Source of the DNA: Halobellus limi
GTDB taxonomy: Archaea; Halobacteriota; Halobacteria; Halobacteriales; Haloferacaceae
NCBI RefSeq assembly: GCF_004799685.1
Contig: NZ_CP031312.1
Span: 1 to 64,000, forward strand
Length of the DNA: 64,000 nucleotides
Direction: 5' to 3'
Both the position numbers and the translations under genes were made by a program. Under the pieces are notes generated by a model. That model had not been told where the DNA came from and did not search any database. It saw nothing but the letters and a program-made list of their open reading frames with translations. Below are positions 1 through 10,294 of the stretch, in pieces. Position 1 is the stretch's first letter. Every line of letters begins with the position of its first letter.

Positions 1-1613
1 ATGAGCCACAACCACGACGCAAGCGAGGAGATCGACCCCGTGACCCTGGAGATCCTCCGGAACCAACTGGAGAGCGTCGCCACCGAGATGGGCCACGTGC
101 TCATCCGGGGGGCGTACTCGCCGAACATCAAGGAGCGCCAGGACTGCTCGACGGCGCTCTTCGACGCGTCGGGCCGGATGGTCGCCCAGGCCGAACACAT
201 CCCGGTCCACCTCGGCGCGATGCCCGACGCGGTCGACGTCGTCCTCGAGAAGGACCCGAAGCCGGGCGACGTCTTCGTCGTCAACGACCCCTTCGCCGGG
301 GGGACGCACCTGCCGGACATCACGCTGGTCTCGACGATCGCCCCCGACGACGAGGTGATCGGCTTCGCGGTGTCGCGGGCGCACCACGCCGACGTCGGCG
401 GCAGCGCACCCGGGAGTATGCCGCCGGGGGCACAGGAGATCTACGAGGAGGGGCTCCGGCTGCCGGCCGTCCGACTCGTCGACGGGGGCGAGCCGAACGA
501 GGCGGTCCACGAACTGATCCGGGCCAACGTCCGGACGCCGGACGAGCGCGAGGCCGACCTCCGGGCCCAGCGGGCGGCGAACCGGCGGGCCGAAGAGCGG
601 ATCGGAGAGCTACTGGACGAGCACGGCGAGACGCTGATCGACGCCTTCGACGCCGTCGTGGCGTACTCCCGCGACCGGGTCGAATCCGAACTCGCCGCCC
701 TCCCGGACGGGACCTATCGCGCGACGGACGTCCTCGAAGGCGACGGCGTGACCGACGAGGACGTCCCGATCGAGGTGGCCGTCACCGTCGACGGGGCGTC
801 GATCGACGTCGACTTCGCCGGGACGGCCGATCAGGTGGCGGGCAACCTGAACGCGCCGCTGTCCGTGGCCAAGAGCGCGGTCTACTTCGTCGTCCGAGCG
901 ATCACCGATCCGGAGATCCCGCCGAACCACGGCTGCTACGAGCCGGTCTCGGTCTCCGCCCCCGAGGGGTCGGTGCTCAACCCCAGGCCGCCGGCGGCGG
1001 TCGTCGGCGGCAACGTCGAGACGAGCCAGCGGGTCACGGACGTCACCCTGGCGGCGCTGGCCGCGGCCGTTCCGGACGAGGTCCCCGCCGGCGGGCAGGG
1101 GACGATGAACAACCTCATCATCGGCGACAGGAGCGGAGAGTTCACCTACTACGAGACGATCGGCGGCGGCTTCGGCGCCCGTCCCGAGAAGGACGGGATG
1201 GACGGCGTGCAGGTCGGGATGACCAACACGCTCAACACGCCCGTCGAGGCGATGGAGACCGAGTACCCGCTCCGGGTCGAGCGCTACGCCCTGCGCCCCG
1301 GAAGCGGCGGCGACGGGCGACACCGGGGCGGTCTGGGACTCGAACGGACGGTCACCGTCGAAACCGAGGCGACCGTGTCGCTGCTGACGGAACGCCGGCG
1401 GACGGCTCCCCGCGGGAATCCACGGCGGCGACGACGGTGCGACCGGGAGAACCTCGTCGACGACGAGGAAGTCCCCTCGAAGGCCTCCATCGACGTCGAG
1501 GCGGGGACGACCGTCTCGATCCGGACCCGGCGTGGGGGGCACGGCGACCCCGAAGACCGGGACCCGGCGCGAGAGACGCCGACCGACGCGACGGGAAGGT
1601 CGACGACCGATGA
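1..1613 (+). pseudogene. hyuB: Hydantoinase B / 5-oxoprolinase-type subunit, frameshifted near the 3' end
   Basis: HyuB-family subunit, which with HyuA makes ATP-dependent hydantoinase/oxoprolinase enzymes that open cyclic imide rings in the cytoplasm. The first ~465 residues are intact and typical: the DPVTLEILRNQLES start, NDPFAGGTHLPD at ~95, SRAHHADVGG at ~125, and the C-terminal GGDGRHRGGLGLER at ~440. After that the frame is disturbed. There is one extra A near 1416, one G lost near 1448, probably three bases lost near 1530 in the Gly-rich (R)TPGGGG motif, and one base lost near 1574. Correcting these gives a normal end and a TGA at 1611-1613, overlapping the next ATG (ATGA). Left unrepaired, the frame runs on to 1932. 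The start lies at the window edge, so an upstream hyuA cannot be seen. Identity is sure; whether the gene is truly broken or the consensus is wrong is not. Confidence 0.8.
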
Positions 1614-2396
1614 CCCGTCTCGGCGTCGTCGTCCCTCGTCGAACACCACCGTCGAACCGGAGTTCCGCGCCGCGCTTCCCGAGGACTGCACCGTGCACTC
1701 CGCGCGGATGCCGCTGGAGGACGTGACGGCCGAGGAACTCGACGCGATGGCCGACGACGCCGAGGAGGCCGCCTCGCTGCTCTCGCACGCGGCGGTCGAC
1801 GGCGTCGCCTACGCCTGCACCACGGGCAGTCTCATCCACGGCTCGGCTTCGACGCCCGTCTGGAGTCCCGGCTGTCCGCGGCCGCCGACGCGCCGGCGGT
1901 CGCGACCGCGCTCTCGGTCGTGCGGGCGCTGAACGCGCTCGACGCGGACCGGATCGCCGTCGCGACGCCGTACTCGGCGGACCTGGACCGACTGGAGCGC
2001 GAGTACCTGATCGAGAACGGGTTCGAGGTCGTCTCGATCGACGGCCGCGGGCTCGTCGAGAACACCGCAATCGGAGCGTTGGGGTCGGACGAGGCGGAAC
2101 GTCAGGGTCGAACCGTCCTCTCGAACGCCCCAGACGCGGACGCGCTGTTCGTCTCGTGCACGAACTATCGGTCGATGTCGGCGCTGGCGTCGCTGGAACG
2201 GGAGTTCGACGTCCCCGTCGTCTCGAGCAACGCGGCGACGGTCTGGGACCTGTGCAACACCGTCGGCGTGCGGCCGAAACTGGACGTGCGGCTCCGGGAA
2301 GCCACCCCGCCGACGGCGTGTAACCCGAGTGGGCTCGCCCCGCTGCCGACGTCGCGGACGCGGTGTGAGTTGCGCTCGCATCGACCTACGGGGTAG
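1610..2396 (+). pseudogene. Asp/Glu racemase superfamily protein (maleate isomerase / arylmalonate decarboxylase type), two frameshifts
   Basis: The protein starts MTRLGVVVP, and after a one-base deletion near 1633 continues SSNTTVEPEF, the usual opening of maleate cis-trans isomerases and arylmalonate decarboxylases. The first catalytic Cys lies in YACTTGSLIHG (~1810-1840). A second one-base deletion near 1842 moves the frame again, and the rest follows from 1920, including the second catalytic Cys in FVSCTNYRS (~2150) and the SSNAATVWD motif. Both active-site cysteines survive. The last ~35 codons look degenerate. The start overlaps the hyuB stop (ATGA), so the two were one operon. The pairing of hydantoinase with a racemase-type enzyme fits breakdown of cyclic amides or imides; the actual substrate is unknown. 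Confidence 0.75.
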
Positions 2397-2558
2397 ACGG
2401 ACGGACCGCCCGAAACGGTTGGCCGACCTCACCGCACGGTTCGGAACCGCCGGAGGGAGCGTCTCGACCTCCCGTTGGACCCCCGGTCCCGGACTTTTGC
2501 GGCGACGTTTGGGCTGCGATCCCACAAGATGATGTTCCGCCGGTCCTATCGGGGAGCG

Positions 2559-3182
2559 ATGACAACGTGGGACGAACGGTTTCGCGAAGGTGAGTACCCG
2601 CTCGACCCCGATCCGGCGCCGGTCCTCCGGCAGTACGTCGATTCGTTTCGGACGGCCGAGCCCTGGACATCGCCACCGGAACCGGGCGGAACGCCGTGTT
2701 CTCGCCGAGAACGGCTATACCGTCGACGCGCTCGACAAATCGCGGGAAGGGCTCCGGATCGCACGGGAGAACGCGAGAAGCGAGGCGTCGACGAGCACTG
2801 TTCGTGGATCCAGGGCGACGCCTTCGAGCACGCTTATCCGGAGGACACCTACGACGTGATCACGATTCAGTCGTTCCGAATCCTGGATCGCCTCACCGAC
2901 GTCAAAGCGGCGCTCGCTCCTGACGGCGTCATATACTATCAGACGCATCTCCGCACGAGTAAACCGGTCGATTACGGCCCGTCCGAACGCCACCGCGTCG
3001 GGCGAACGAACTGCTCAGAGCCTGTCTCGACCTGACGGTCCTCCACTACCGAGAGTTCACCACCGGGGGAAGGTCACCGGGGGGCGTACGCGCAAGTGAT
3101 CGCACGGAACTCACACGGGCATACGCAAGGGACACCCCACGAACCGGGTCCCGAGTTCACCGAATCGGACACCGAGGACTGA
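2559..3182 (+). pseudogene. SAM-dependent class I methyltransferase, several frameshifts
   Basis: The start MTTWDERFREGEYPLDPDPAP is typical of TehB-like/class I methyltransferases of haloarchaea. The SAM-binding motif can be rebuilt only by switching frame: ALDIATGTGRNAVFLAENGY spans about 2655-2715 and needs single-base deletions near 2647 and 2699 to be undone. Further breaks lie near 2777, 3001 and 3068. The later segments GDAFEHAYPEDTYDVIT (~2818-2865) and GVIYYQTHLRTSKPVDYGP (~2930-2985) are intact. The frame ends FTESDTED-TGA at 3182. In total at least five indels occur in 620 nt. It is a soluble cytoplasmic enzyme by family; its substrate cannot be told. Confidence 0.7.
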
Positions 3183-3285
3183 CCAGTCGCTTCGGTCCGT
3201 CCTGTCGAGTCTCGCGCGGCGGTCGATCCCGTGTTCGATCGTGCAGCCTTATTACGGAGAAGCGTTCATTGCGTCTAGAGGACGG

Positions 3286-4247
3286 ATGTCGACCTACTCG
3301 TTCCCGCCGCGTTGTTCGTCGGAAGCCTCGGAGCGCTGCTGTTCGGCTCGGAGCTGTCACGTCGGCCGCCGAAGAGATCGGCCTCTCGCTCGGGGTCTCT
3401 CCGTTCATAATCGGAGTGACGGTCGTGGCGGGCGGACGTCGCTACCGGAACTGACCTCGTCGATCCTGCGGTGCTCCGCGGCGCACCGGAGATCGTTATG
3501 GGGAGCGTCGTCGGGTCGAACATCTCGAATATGCTCTTGTGCTGGGAATCGCGGCTGTCGTCGGCGGCAACATCCGCGTGATTCGCGAACTCGTCGAAGT
3601 CGATCTCCCGTTGCTCGTCGCGTCCGCGGTGTTTCTCCTCTTGGCGACGTGGGGCTCTCCGTTCGGTGGTACGAAGGGCTGCCGCGTTGGTGCGCTCGGC
3701 GTGTACGTCCAGTTCACCATCAGAGAGAAAGACCGATACGTCGGGATGCTGGTCGACGAAATGTCGAAGAAAGCGGGCGAGACGGGCCCCCGAAGAGCTC
3801 CGGCCACAGGCGACGCGGGACGTACGCTCGGTTGCTCCTGAGTCTGGGAGTGGTCTTCGTGCGGCGTACGGCTCGTCGAGTCCATCATTACGCTCTCGAC
3901 GACCTCCAGATCGGGACGGAGATCGTCGCGATCACCGCAGTGGCGGTGGCACGTCGCTTCCCGAGGTCGTCGTCAGCGTCGTCGCCGTACGGAGAGAACT
4001 CCCCGGGTGGCCGTCGGGAACGTTCTGGGTTCGAATCTCTACAACAGCTTTCTGGTGACGGCGTCCCGAGTCTCGCGGGTGACCTCGTCGTCCCGACGAG
4101 TATTCGGTCCTACGGGCTGCCCGCGATGGTCCTGATCACGGTGCTGTATTTCTTCATCACGCAGGACCGCGAAATCAGCGCTGGGAGGGAATGACGCTGT
4201 TGCTGCTGTACGTGGTCTTCGTCGTGAACCTCGGGAGCTTTCTCTGA
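3286..4247 (+). pseudogene. Ca2+/cation antiporter (CaCA family, YrbG type), heavily frameshifted
   Basis: Pieces in all three frames join into one CaCA exchanger. The first alpha repeat reads GGTSLPEL (near 3440) followed by GSVVGSNISNML (near 3500-3535). The second reads GTSLPEVV (near 3950) followed by GNVLGSNLYNSF (near 4015-4050). These duplicated alpha repeats carry the acidic ion-binding residue of the family. Between them is a hydrophilic linker (REKDRYVGMLVDEMSKKAGE). At least six single-base losses are needed to explain it, for example GGC(C)ACG near 3436 and TTG(G)TGCTG near 3538. The stop TGA at 4245-4247 gives up its last base to the palindromic repeat that follows. The start is approximate. 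It would be an inner-membrane protein of ~320 residues. Confidence 0.75.
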
Positions 4248-4327
4248 TACTGATGACTCTCGTCTCTTCCCGCCGAGCGCCGGCAACGGTGGTGGCGCTC
4301 GGCGGTAAAAGTGAGAGCAATCAGTAT
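4247..4327 (+). repeat. Stop-anchored palindromic repeat, copy A
   Basis: 81-bp imperfect palindrome. The outer arms are ATACTGAT / ATCAGTAT, followed inward by ACTCTC / GAGAG, and the inner arms are CCGCCGAGCGCC / GGCGCTCGGCGG around a short GGCAACGGT centre. Related copies lie at 28456-28538 and 50364-50445. The first base is the final A of the antiporter TGA stop, as in the other two copies. It could fold as a long hairpin and act as a terminator, or be a small non-autonomous mobile element. Confidence 0.85.
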
Positions 4328-4647
4328 GAGTCGAGGACTCATTACGTGCCGTGTGTGCGGTCCAGCCGCGTGTGCGCCCCCGCCGAGATCGGACGCTGAC
4401 CCTCCTGTTCACGCGAAGGGGTGGTGGCCGCCTGAGTATGCGTCTCCGGGCCAGGCCCTCCGCGGTTGCGCCGACTCGCATCAGCAGCGGGTCGGAGAGC
4501 ACCCACAAGGTGTTGTTCTCGGGACTTCGAGACCGACAGCCGCCGAGCAAGCGTGCGTGACGACTGACGGAAATTCTACGAATTCAAGGGGTTTCGGAGG
4601 CGTCCGAGATGTGATTCGATAGCACAACCCATCGAGAGTGGATCAGT
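4328..4647. other. Intergenic region, no supported gene
   Basis: 320 nt between palindrome copy A and the small minus-strand gene. Short open frames on both strands (for example one reading WVLSDPLLMRVGATAEGLA on the minus strand near 4450-4510) have no family I recognise. Given the decay on both sides, this may hold more gene remnants. Confidence 0.4.
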
Positions 4648-4847
4648 TCATACGTCGAACCCGTTCCGCCTGAGCGCCTCTGCCAGCTCACCGTCGGGGT
4701 CCGCCGCGACTCGACCAACGACGACTCCGGTCTCGTCGTCGTATATAGCTCAGAGTCGATGTTGTCAGGGATCTCGTTCGCGTGTGTCTTATCGACGACC
4801 GCAACGGACAGTTTCGGCGTGGTGTCCGGATCTTCTGACTCGCTCAT
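4648..4847 (-). pseudogene. Small hypothetical acidic protein, frameshifted
   Basis: The start MSESEDPDTTPKLSVAVVDK is clean. Near 4740 the frame breaks in a TATATACGACGACGAG stretch. Restoring it gives YDDETGVVVGRVAADPDGEL, then AEALRRNGFDV and a TGA at 4648, a sensible end for a ~65-residue soluble haloarchaeal protein. Read without correction, the frame becomes Arg/Ser-rich and unlike its neighbours. No family recognised. It is divergent from the SLC13 permease gene. Confidence 0.5.
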
Positions 4848-4948
4848 TACCCGATGGTACGAGCGAGCGACGTTTGGCCTTTACCATTCACGTATACGAT
4901 GCTCTTCGCGACGAGGGCGTTCGGCGACAGCGTGGCGAACCGTACTAC

Positions 4949-4954
4949 TATATA
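4949..4954 (+). promoter_or_regulatory. TATA-like box for the SLC13 permease gene
   Basis: TATATA within CTACTATATAGG, 32-37 nt before the GTG at 4986. That spacing fits transcription starting at or just before the start codon, as is usual in haloarchaea. Confidence 0.5.
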
Positions 4955-4985
4955 GGCCCCGCCGGGATCCACACGTAGTTGATTC

Positions 4986-6991
4986 GTGACGAACGAACTG
5001 CAGGCCCTCGCACTATCGACGCCGGTACCCCTCCAGCAACTCCCGGTCGAGTTACCAGTCTCGATGGACGTGTTCGTCGTACTGGCGATCGTTGCCGTCG
5101 TCTTCGTCCTCTTCGTCACCCAGCCCGTTCCGATCGACGCCACCGCGGTCGGCCTGGTGGTCGCACTCGTGCTCCTCGGCCGGTGGACCGGCGTGTCGCC
5201 GGAGCAGGGCGTCTCGGGATTTCGAACCCCGCGACGCTGACCGTACTGGCGATGTTCGTCCTGAGCGAGGGCGTCCGACGGACCGGCGTTATCCAGATCC
5301 TCACGCGGAAGCTGATCGCGTTCGCCGGGGACGACGAGTTCCGGCAGCTGCTCGCCACGGTCACGCTCTCCGGACCGCCCGGCGGGGTCGTCAGCAACGT
5401 CTCGGTCGTCGCCGTGTTGATACCGGCGATAATGAACCTCGCTCGGCAGACGAAGACGTCCCCCTCGAAGCTCCTGATACCACTGTCGTTCGCGTCGATG
5501 CTCGGCGGGATGCTCACCGTCGTCGGGACGATAACGAACCTCCTGGCGAGCGAGGTGTGGACTCAGGTGGGCGGTCCCGACGCGCAGCCGTTCTCGCTGC
5601 TCGAGTTCACGCACCTGGGCGCCATCGTCTTGCTCGTGGGCATCGTGTATCTGCTCACCGTCGGTCGATACCTCACTCCGGCACGGATCGAGCCGGCGGA
5701 GTCGCCCACCGACGCGTTCGGTATGACAGACTATCTCACCGACGTCGTCGTGATGGAGGACTCGCCGCTCGTCGGTTCTCGGGTCGGGGAACTGAGCGAG
5801 CGGGACCTCGATCTCGACGTGTTCCAGATCGTTCGAGGCGACCGAACGATCGCCCACGGACTCGGATCGGAACGGGTCCAGACCGGCGACGTCCTCTCGG
5901 TCAGGACCGATCAAGAAACCCTCCAGGAGGTCATCGAGCACGAGCACCTCCGATTGTTACCGGAGGTTATGGAGGCAGCCACGGAGGACGACGCGGCGCT
6001 ACCGCCGGGCTTCTCGCCGGAGCGTCACGGCTGGGAGCCGCCCGACGCGGATCCCAGCGGCTCTCTCGCCGAGGACGACGGGTCTAGCGAAGACACGGAG
6101 GAGGACGGCGACGAGACGGTCGAGGAGGCCCCCGACGAGGAGATCGAACTCACCGAAGTCGTGCTGTTGCCCGGGCCCTGGTCGAGTCGGCGCAGCGGTG
6201 TCGCAGACTTCGAGCGCGACTACGACGTGACCGTGCTGGCGATCCGGCGCGGCGACGAGGTGATCCGACAGCGCCTCCGGGAGGTACGGTTGCAGGCCGG
6301 CGACGTCATCCTCGTCCAGGCCTCCGATCGAGTGCTCGACCGCATCGCGAGGGACACGAACGTCGCCATCGCGAGCGAGGACAGGTGGGAGGACTTCGAC
6401 CGGTCGAAGATCCCCGTCGCGCTGGGGATCCTCGCCGGCGCTCTCGGACTCGCGGCCCTCGACGTCCTCACGCTTATGGTGAGTGCGCTGACGGGCGTGG
6501 CGGCGATGTTCTTCACCGGCATCCTCACGCCCGAGGAGGCGTACGACGCCGTCGACTGGGAGGTGATCTTCATGGTGGCGGGCGTCATCCCGCTCGGCAT
6601 CGCGGTCGAGGCGTCCGGGACGGCGGCCCTCATCGCCGACCTCGTCGTTTCCGTCAGCGTCCTCCTTCCCGCGATCGCGCTCCTTGGGCTGTTCTACCTG
6701 GGGACAGCGGTCATCACGGAGATGGTGAGCAACTCCGCCAGCGTCGTCTTGATGTTGCCGATCGGGGTCGAGGTTGCGAGCCAACTCGGCGCCAACCCCT
6801 TCGCGTTCGCGATGGCCGTGACCTTCGCGGCCAGCACCCCGTTACTGACCCCGGTCGGCTATCAGACTAACCTGATGGTCTACGGTCCCGGCGGGTACAA
6901 GTTCACCGACTTCGCCCGCGTCGGCGCGCCGCTCCAGCTCATCCTGACTGTCGTCACGACGGCGGGCATCGCGTACTTCTGGGGACTGTAG
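4986..6991 (+). pseudogene. SLC13/DASS-type permease with two TrkA-C (RCK_C) domains, one frameshift
   Basis: Membrane anion or dicarboxylate transporter of the SLC13-like class, with two cytoplasmic TrkA-C domains inserted between its halves. GTG start (VTNELQALAL). Membrane segments occupy roughly residues 25-80 and 95-225. The TrkA-C domains lie near 240-325 (VVMEDSPLVGSRVGEL) and 375-460 (EIELTEVVLLPGP), separated by an acidic linker. A second membrane half follows, with EMVSNSASVVLMLPI and TPVGYQTNLMVYGPGGYK. A single T appears to be lost near 5219 (GGATTTCGAAC instead of GGATTTTCGAAC); restoring it joins the first 78 residues to the remaining ~590 and gives the family motif FSNPATLTVLAMFVLSEG. 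Apart from this the gene is complete, so this break is a good candidate for a sequencing error. Confidence 0.8.
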
Positions 6992-7502
6992 CTCCGGGGT
7001 TCGGGCGCCAAACAGCCGTAGAGAACGTTTCCCGGACGCTCGCACACGAACTTCAGCGGAAGGGCTTCCATCCCCGCTTGAGGGCGCTCTGTCAGTACGC
7101 CCTGCAGGCGGGACGATGACCGTGAGCGCGAGTGACGTGCGGTTCCATCGACGCGCGGGATATCCGTGAGGCGGCGACAGATGCGTCGATAGAGTGGGAT
7201 ATGCAAACAAGACAGACGACCTGACGGCGGCGGGGACGTCCCTCCGAGAAAACAGCGATACGGGAGCCAGGACGATCGCACGGTCCGTGCGGGTCGAGTG
7301 GGACTCCACGAGTAATCGGAGAAACCATACACGAACGTCCAAAGAAGTGCGCACAAATCCGCAGGTTACCTCCGTGGGTCGGTTGCCGAACCCCCGACGG
7401 AGAAACCCTCGCGCTTTAGCGCTCTCTGGGGCGGATACCGGTGGGAATCAGGAAACGAAGCCGTCGGGAGGTGGTCGCTCTGAAGCCAGAGGCGCCCGAG
7501 GA
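6992..7502. other. Intergenic region with a possible TnpB tail near its end
   Basis: About 510 nt without a complete gene. The last ~140 nt (7360-7502) contain a short hairpin, GCGC-TTTA-GCGC, near 7411-7425 and, with one frame change near 7455, a tail reading GGNQETKPS / [16 protein letters not shown]-stop. That ending resembles the C-terminal tails of haloarchaeal IS200/IS605-type TnpB proteins as I remember them. It could be the stub of such an element. Support is weak, and nothing else in the segment is recognised. Confidence 0.3.
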
Positions 7503-8435
7503 TCAGTTGGACTGATCCGGACCCTGTGCGTGCCCGGCGCGTTCGGCCGCCTCGACGAGTGTGCCGAGCGTCCGCTGGACGTCGTCGTTCCGGAGCGCCG
7601 AGATCAGTCCGAACAGGCCGACCCGCCGGTCAGCCGTCTCGTCGGTGAACGCACTGGCCCCGGCGTCGAGCGTCTCGACGACCCGAGGGTCGCTCGCGCG
7701 CTCGGCCACGTCCGCGGCCCGTCCCAACTGCGTGCCGAGTCGGTAGTACTCTTCGGTGCTCCGGTCGGCGGCGTCGCCGAACCCTTCGACCAGCGCGAAT
7801 AGCCCGCGGACGGTCTCCATGTTCTCGCCCAGGGCGACGAGCGCGTCGACCGACTCCGCGCGGTCGAACGCCGTCGCGAGCCGATGCACGTCCGCGCGCG
7901 CCGCCTCGGCGGCCGCCTCGTCTTCGGGCGCGACGTCCGCGAGCGCGTCGCTGGCCACTTCGAGCGTCGACAGCAGGTCGAGGAACGTGTCGGTGTTGTC
8001 GCCGAGCCGGTGCAACAAGACCAGCGTCTCCTCGCGCTCGAACGCCGTCCGGAGCTGTGCGATTCCGCCGCGGTTCTCGGCGGCGACGGTACGCAACTCG
8101 GGGACGAGCTCCGCCGAGAGGTCCTGTGCGACGACGACCAGGTCGAGCAGGTCCGCCAGCGCGTCGGCGTTGTCGCCGACGCGCGTGAGGAGTCGCATCG
8201 TCTCTTCGTTCTCCAGGGCGGTCCGGAGGTCGGCCACCGGCTCGCGGTTCTCTTCGACGGCCGTCCGTAACTCCGGCACCAGATCGTCACTCAGTCCTCT
8301 GATGACTGACAGTAGATCCAGGAGTTCGATCAGGTCCTCGGCGTGTGCGTCGACGCGGGCGGCCACCGCCTGGATGTCGGCCTCCCCGGCGGTGTCGGTC
8401 GCGAGCGTGCTCGCGTCGGATGGTGTCTCACTCAT
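7503..8435 (-). CDS. DUF1641 protein (last gene of the SQR operon)
   Basis: 310 residues, soluble, acidic and strongly alpha-helical. The core is a repeated module: [20 protein letters not shown] with [19 protein letters not shown] (~58-102), and again [20 protein letters not shown] with [19 protein letters not shown] (~115-163). DUF1641 proteins are regularly encoded beside sulfide:quinone oxidoreductases and some formate dehydrogenases. Their role is unknown; a membrane-associated partner or assembly role for the flavoprotein is inferred only from context. It follows the upstream sqr by 4 nt. The paralogue at 9635-10294 follows the other sqr, so an sqr-DUF1641 pair has been duplicated. The duplicated halves are far diverged, so the event is old. 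Confidence 0.8.
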   Translation of the reverse strand: MSETPSDASTLATDTAGEADIQAVAARVDAHAEDLIELLDLLSVIRGLSDDLVPELRTAVEENREPVADLRTALENEETMRLLTRVGDNADALADLLDLVVVAQDLSAELVPELRTVAAENRGGIAQLRTAFEREETLVLLHRLGDNTDTFLDLLSTLEVASDALADVAPEDEAAAEAARADVHRLATAFDRAESVDALVALGENMETVRGLFALVEGFGDAADRSTEEYYRLGTQLGRAADVAERASDPRVVETLDAGASAFTDETADRRVGLFGLISALRNDDVQRTLGTLVEAAERAGHAQGPDQSN

Positions 8436-8439
8436 CGGC

Positions 8440-9615
8440 TCAGGGTACCGGATCGTAGCCGCGCATCCAGACGTTCCAGTACAGCGATGGGATCACGTTG
8501 ACGTCGAGGATCCAGTTGAGTCGGCTCACGATCGGCGCGGAGATGGAGTCCTCGTAGTCGAACTCCGCGATCATCGCCTTGCCCCTCTCGACGAGGATCG
8601 GACAGGCGGTGTAGCCGTCGTAGTCCGGGACCAGCGACCTGTCTTCGAGGTACCGCTCGACGTTATCGACGACGACGTGGGACTGCTTGCGCGCGGCCGA
8701 AGCGGTTCGGGAGGTAGGCACGTCGGCGTTGTCGCCCAGCGCGAACACGTTCGGGTACGCCTCGTGCTGGAGCGTGTGGTCGTCGACGGAGACGTACTCA
8801 CCGCCGTCGGTCAGCGGCGAGTTCTCGACGACGAACTCGTGGCCGTACTGGGGCGGCACCGGCGCGTACAGGTCGTACTCGAGCGCGTCGCCCTCCTCTG
8901 AACGGACCGTCCGGTTCTCGTAGTCGACCTCCGCGACGGTGAACTCGGGGACGAACGTGATGTCGCGGTCGTCCCAGATCTCCGCGATCCGCTCTTGGTA
9001 CGGTGCCTTCGGCCCCGTGCCGAACACCGCCGAACCGGGCTTCGTCATCACGAGTTCGGCGTCGTCGCGCAGGCCGCGCTCGCGGAGGTACTCCTCCATC
9101 AGCATCGTGAGCTTCAGCGGCGCGCCGCCGCACTTGATCGGCGTGTCCGGGACTGTCACCAGGAACCGTCCGCCGTCGAATTCGTCGACCGCGTCACCCA
9201 GCGCCCGCGCCGCGGATTCGTGGTAGAACGGGTAGACCGAATCCGTCCGGTTCCACCCCTCGAGCATCCCCGGCACCGCCTCCGGGCGACGGTCGTTCCC
9301 GACCGCGGAGATGAGGATGTCGTACTCGTAGGTCCCCGACTCTCCGGCGACGGTCCGGTCGTCCGGATCGATTCCGACGATCTCGTCGTGGACGAACGAA
9401 ACCTCGTCGTGAAGCAACTCGCGGGTGTCGCGTCGTTGCTCTTCGAGGTCCATATAGTCGAACGGAATCAGGTAGTACGCGGGCTGGTAGCTGTGCGTCC
9501 GGCTCTTGTCGATCACGGTCACGTCGGCGTCGATGCGCCGACGGAGCGCGTTCGCCGTCATCGTCCCCGCGGCGCCGCCGCCGAGGACGAGAACGGTGGG
9601 TCGTGTTGCTGTCAT
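8440..9615 (-). CDS. sqr: Sulfide:quinone oxidoreductase-family flavoprotein (second copy)
   Basis: 391-residue FAD enzyme expected to oxidise sulfide to zero-valent sulfur and pass electrons to menaquinone at the inner face of the membrane. The N-terminal FAD fold reads LVLGGGAAGTMTANAL (~9-25). The second FAD motif is VFALGDNADVPTSRTAS (~290-306). The two redox cysteines expected in SQR are at C162 (PIKCGGAPLK) and C338 (YTACPILVERG). The Trp/Tyr-rich C-terminus suits membrane attachment. I start at the ATG at 9615, 20 nt after the preceding DUF1641 stop; an ATG at 9642 would add nine residues and overlap that gene. It is more divergent from the other SQR than recent duplicates would be, so the two probably differ in substrate or direction. 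Confidence 0.85.
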   Translation of the reverse strand: MTATRPTVLVLGGGAAGTMTANALRRRIDADVTVIDKSRTHSYQPAYYLIPFDYMDLEEQRRDTRELLHDEVSFVHDEIVGIDPDDRTVAGESGTYEYDILISAVGNDRRPEAVPGMLEGWNRTDSVYPFYHESAARALGDAVDEFDGGRFLVTVPDTPIKCGGAPLKLTMLMEEYLRERGLRDDAELVMTKPGSAVFGTGPKAPYQERIAEIWDDRDITFVPEFTVAEVDYENRTVRSEEGDALEYDLYAPVPPQYGHEFVVENSPLTDGGEYVSVDDHTLQHEAYPNVFALGDNADVPTSRTASAARKQSHVVVDNVERYLEDRSLVPDYDGYTACPILVERGKAMIAEFDYEDSISAPIVSRLNWILDVNVIPSLYWNVWMRGYDPVP

Positions 9616-9634
9616 AGTTCTGTATGCTCGGTCG

Positions 9635-10294
9635 TCATCCATCGTTCGGTCCGTCTCCGTCGGGAGCCACGGTCCCGATGCCGCGGACGACCGCGAGGAG
9701 GTATCCCATCCCGGCTTTGACCTCGGGGTCGCGCAACGCACCCAGTAAACCGACCGGGCCGACCGGTTCGGCCTCTTCGGCGCTGGCCGCGCTGACGCCC
9801 TCCAGAATCCGCACGAGTCCGCGGCGCACCTCCTCGTCGGCGGTCGTATCGGCGAGCTCGCCCAGCGAAGTGCCGGTCGCGGCGACCGTCTCGACCATCT
9901 CGTCGTCCGTCGCGTCCGTCAGGAGCGCGACCGCGTCCGCGACCTCCGCGACCCGGTCGAGCGTCCCGCTCCGCTGGAGCATCGCGAGGCGCTCTACGGC
10001 CTCGGCGAGGTCGTCGCCGTGCTGTCCGACCGCCCCACTGAGCTCGACTGCTCTCTGGTCAGCGAGCTCCGTCGCGGCCAGCCCGAGCGTCGTCGCGTCG
10101 GCCGTGAGCGACTCGACCATCTCGTCGTCGAGGCCGTCCTCGACGAGCGCGAGCGCGTCCAGGAGGGTCGACAGCTGCCCCGACTGCTCCAGCAGGGCGA
10201 CGACGGCTTCGGGGTTGTCCGCGATCGCCTCGCGAACTTCGGTCGGGATCGACTCCGCATCGACACCCGTACCGTCCTCGTCGGTCGCGCTCAT
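9635..10294 (-). CDS. DUF1641 protein (paired with the first SQR)
   Basis: 219-residue acidic helical protein. It has DNPEAVVALLEQSGQLSTLLD (~29-49) and the DUF1641 C-terminal signature VGLLGALRDPEVKAGMGYLL (~187-206), comparable to [20 protein letters not shown] in its paralogue at 7503-8435. The shared C-terminal pattern 'V-G-L-x-G-x-x-x-A-L-R' is the best sign of common origin. Its ATG overlaps the stop of the upstream sqr (ATGA), indicating translational coupling. Function unknown; the fixed neighbourhood points to a partner of SQR. Confidence 0.8.
   Translation of the reverse strand: MSATDEDGTGVDAESIPTEVREAIADNPEAVVALLEQSGQLSTLLDALALVEDGLDDEMVESLTADATTLGLAATELADQRAVELSGAVGQHGDDLAEAVERLAMLQRSGTLDRVAEVADAVALLTDATDDEMVETVAATGTSLGELADTTADEEVRRGLVRILEGVSAASAEEAEPVGPVGLLGALRDPEVKAGMGYLLAVVRGIGTVAPDGDGPNDG

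Noticed and set aside
4020-4045. GGGTTCGAATC, resembling the T-arm of a tRNA
   Set aside because: It lies inside the antiporter coding sequence (GNVLGSNLYNS) and there is no acceptor or anticodon stem around it.
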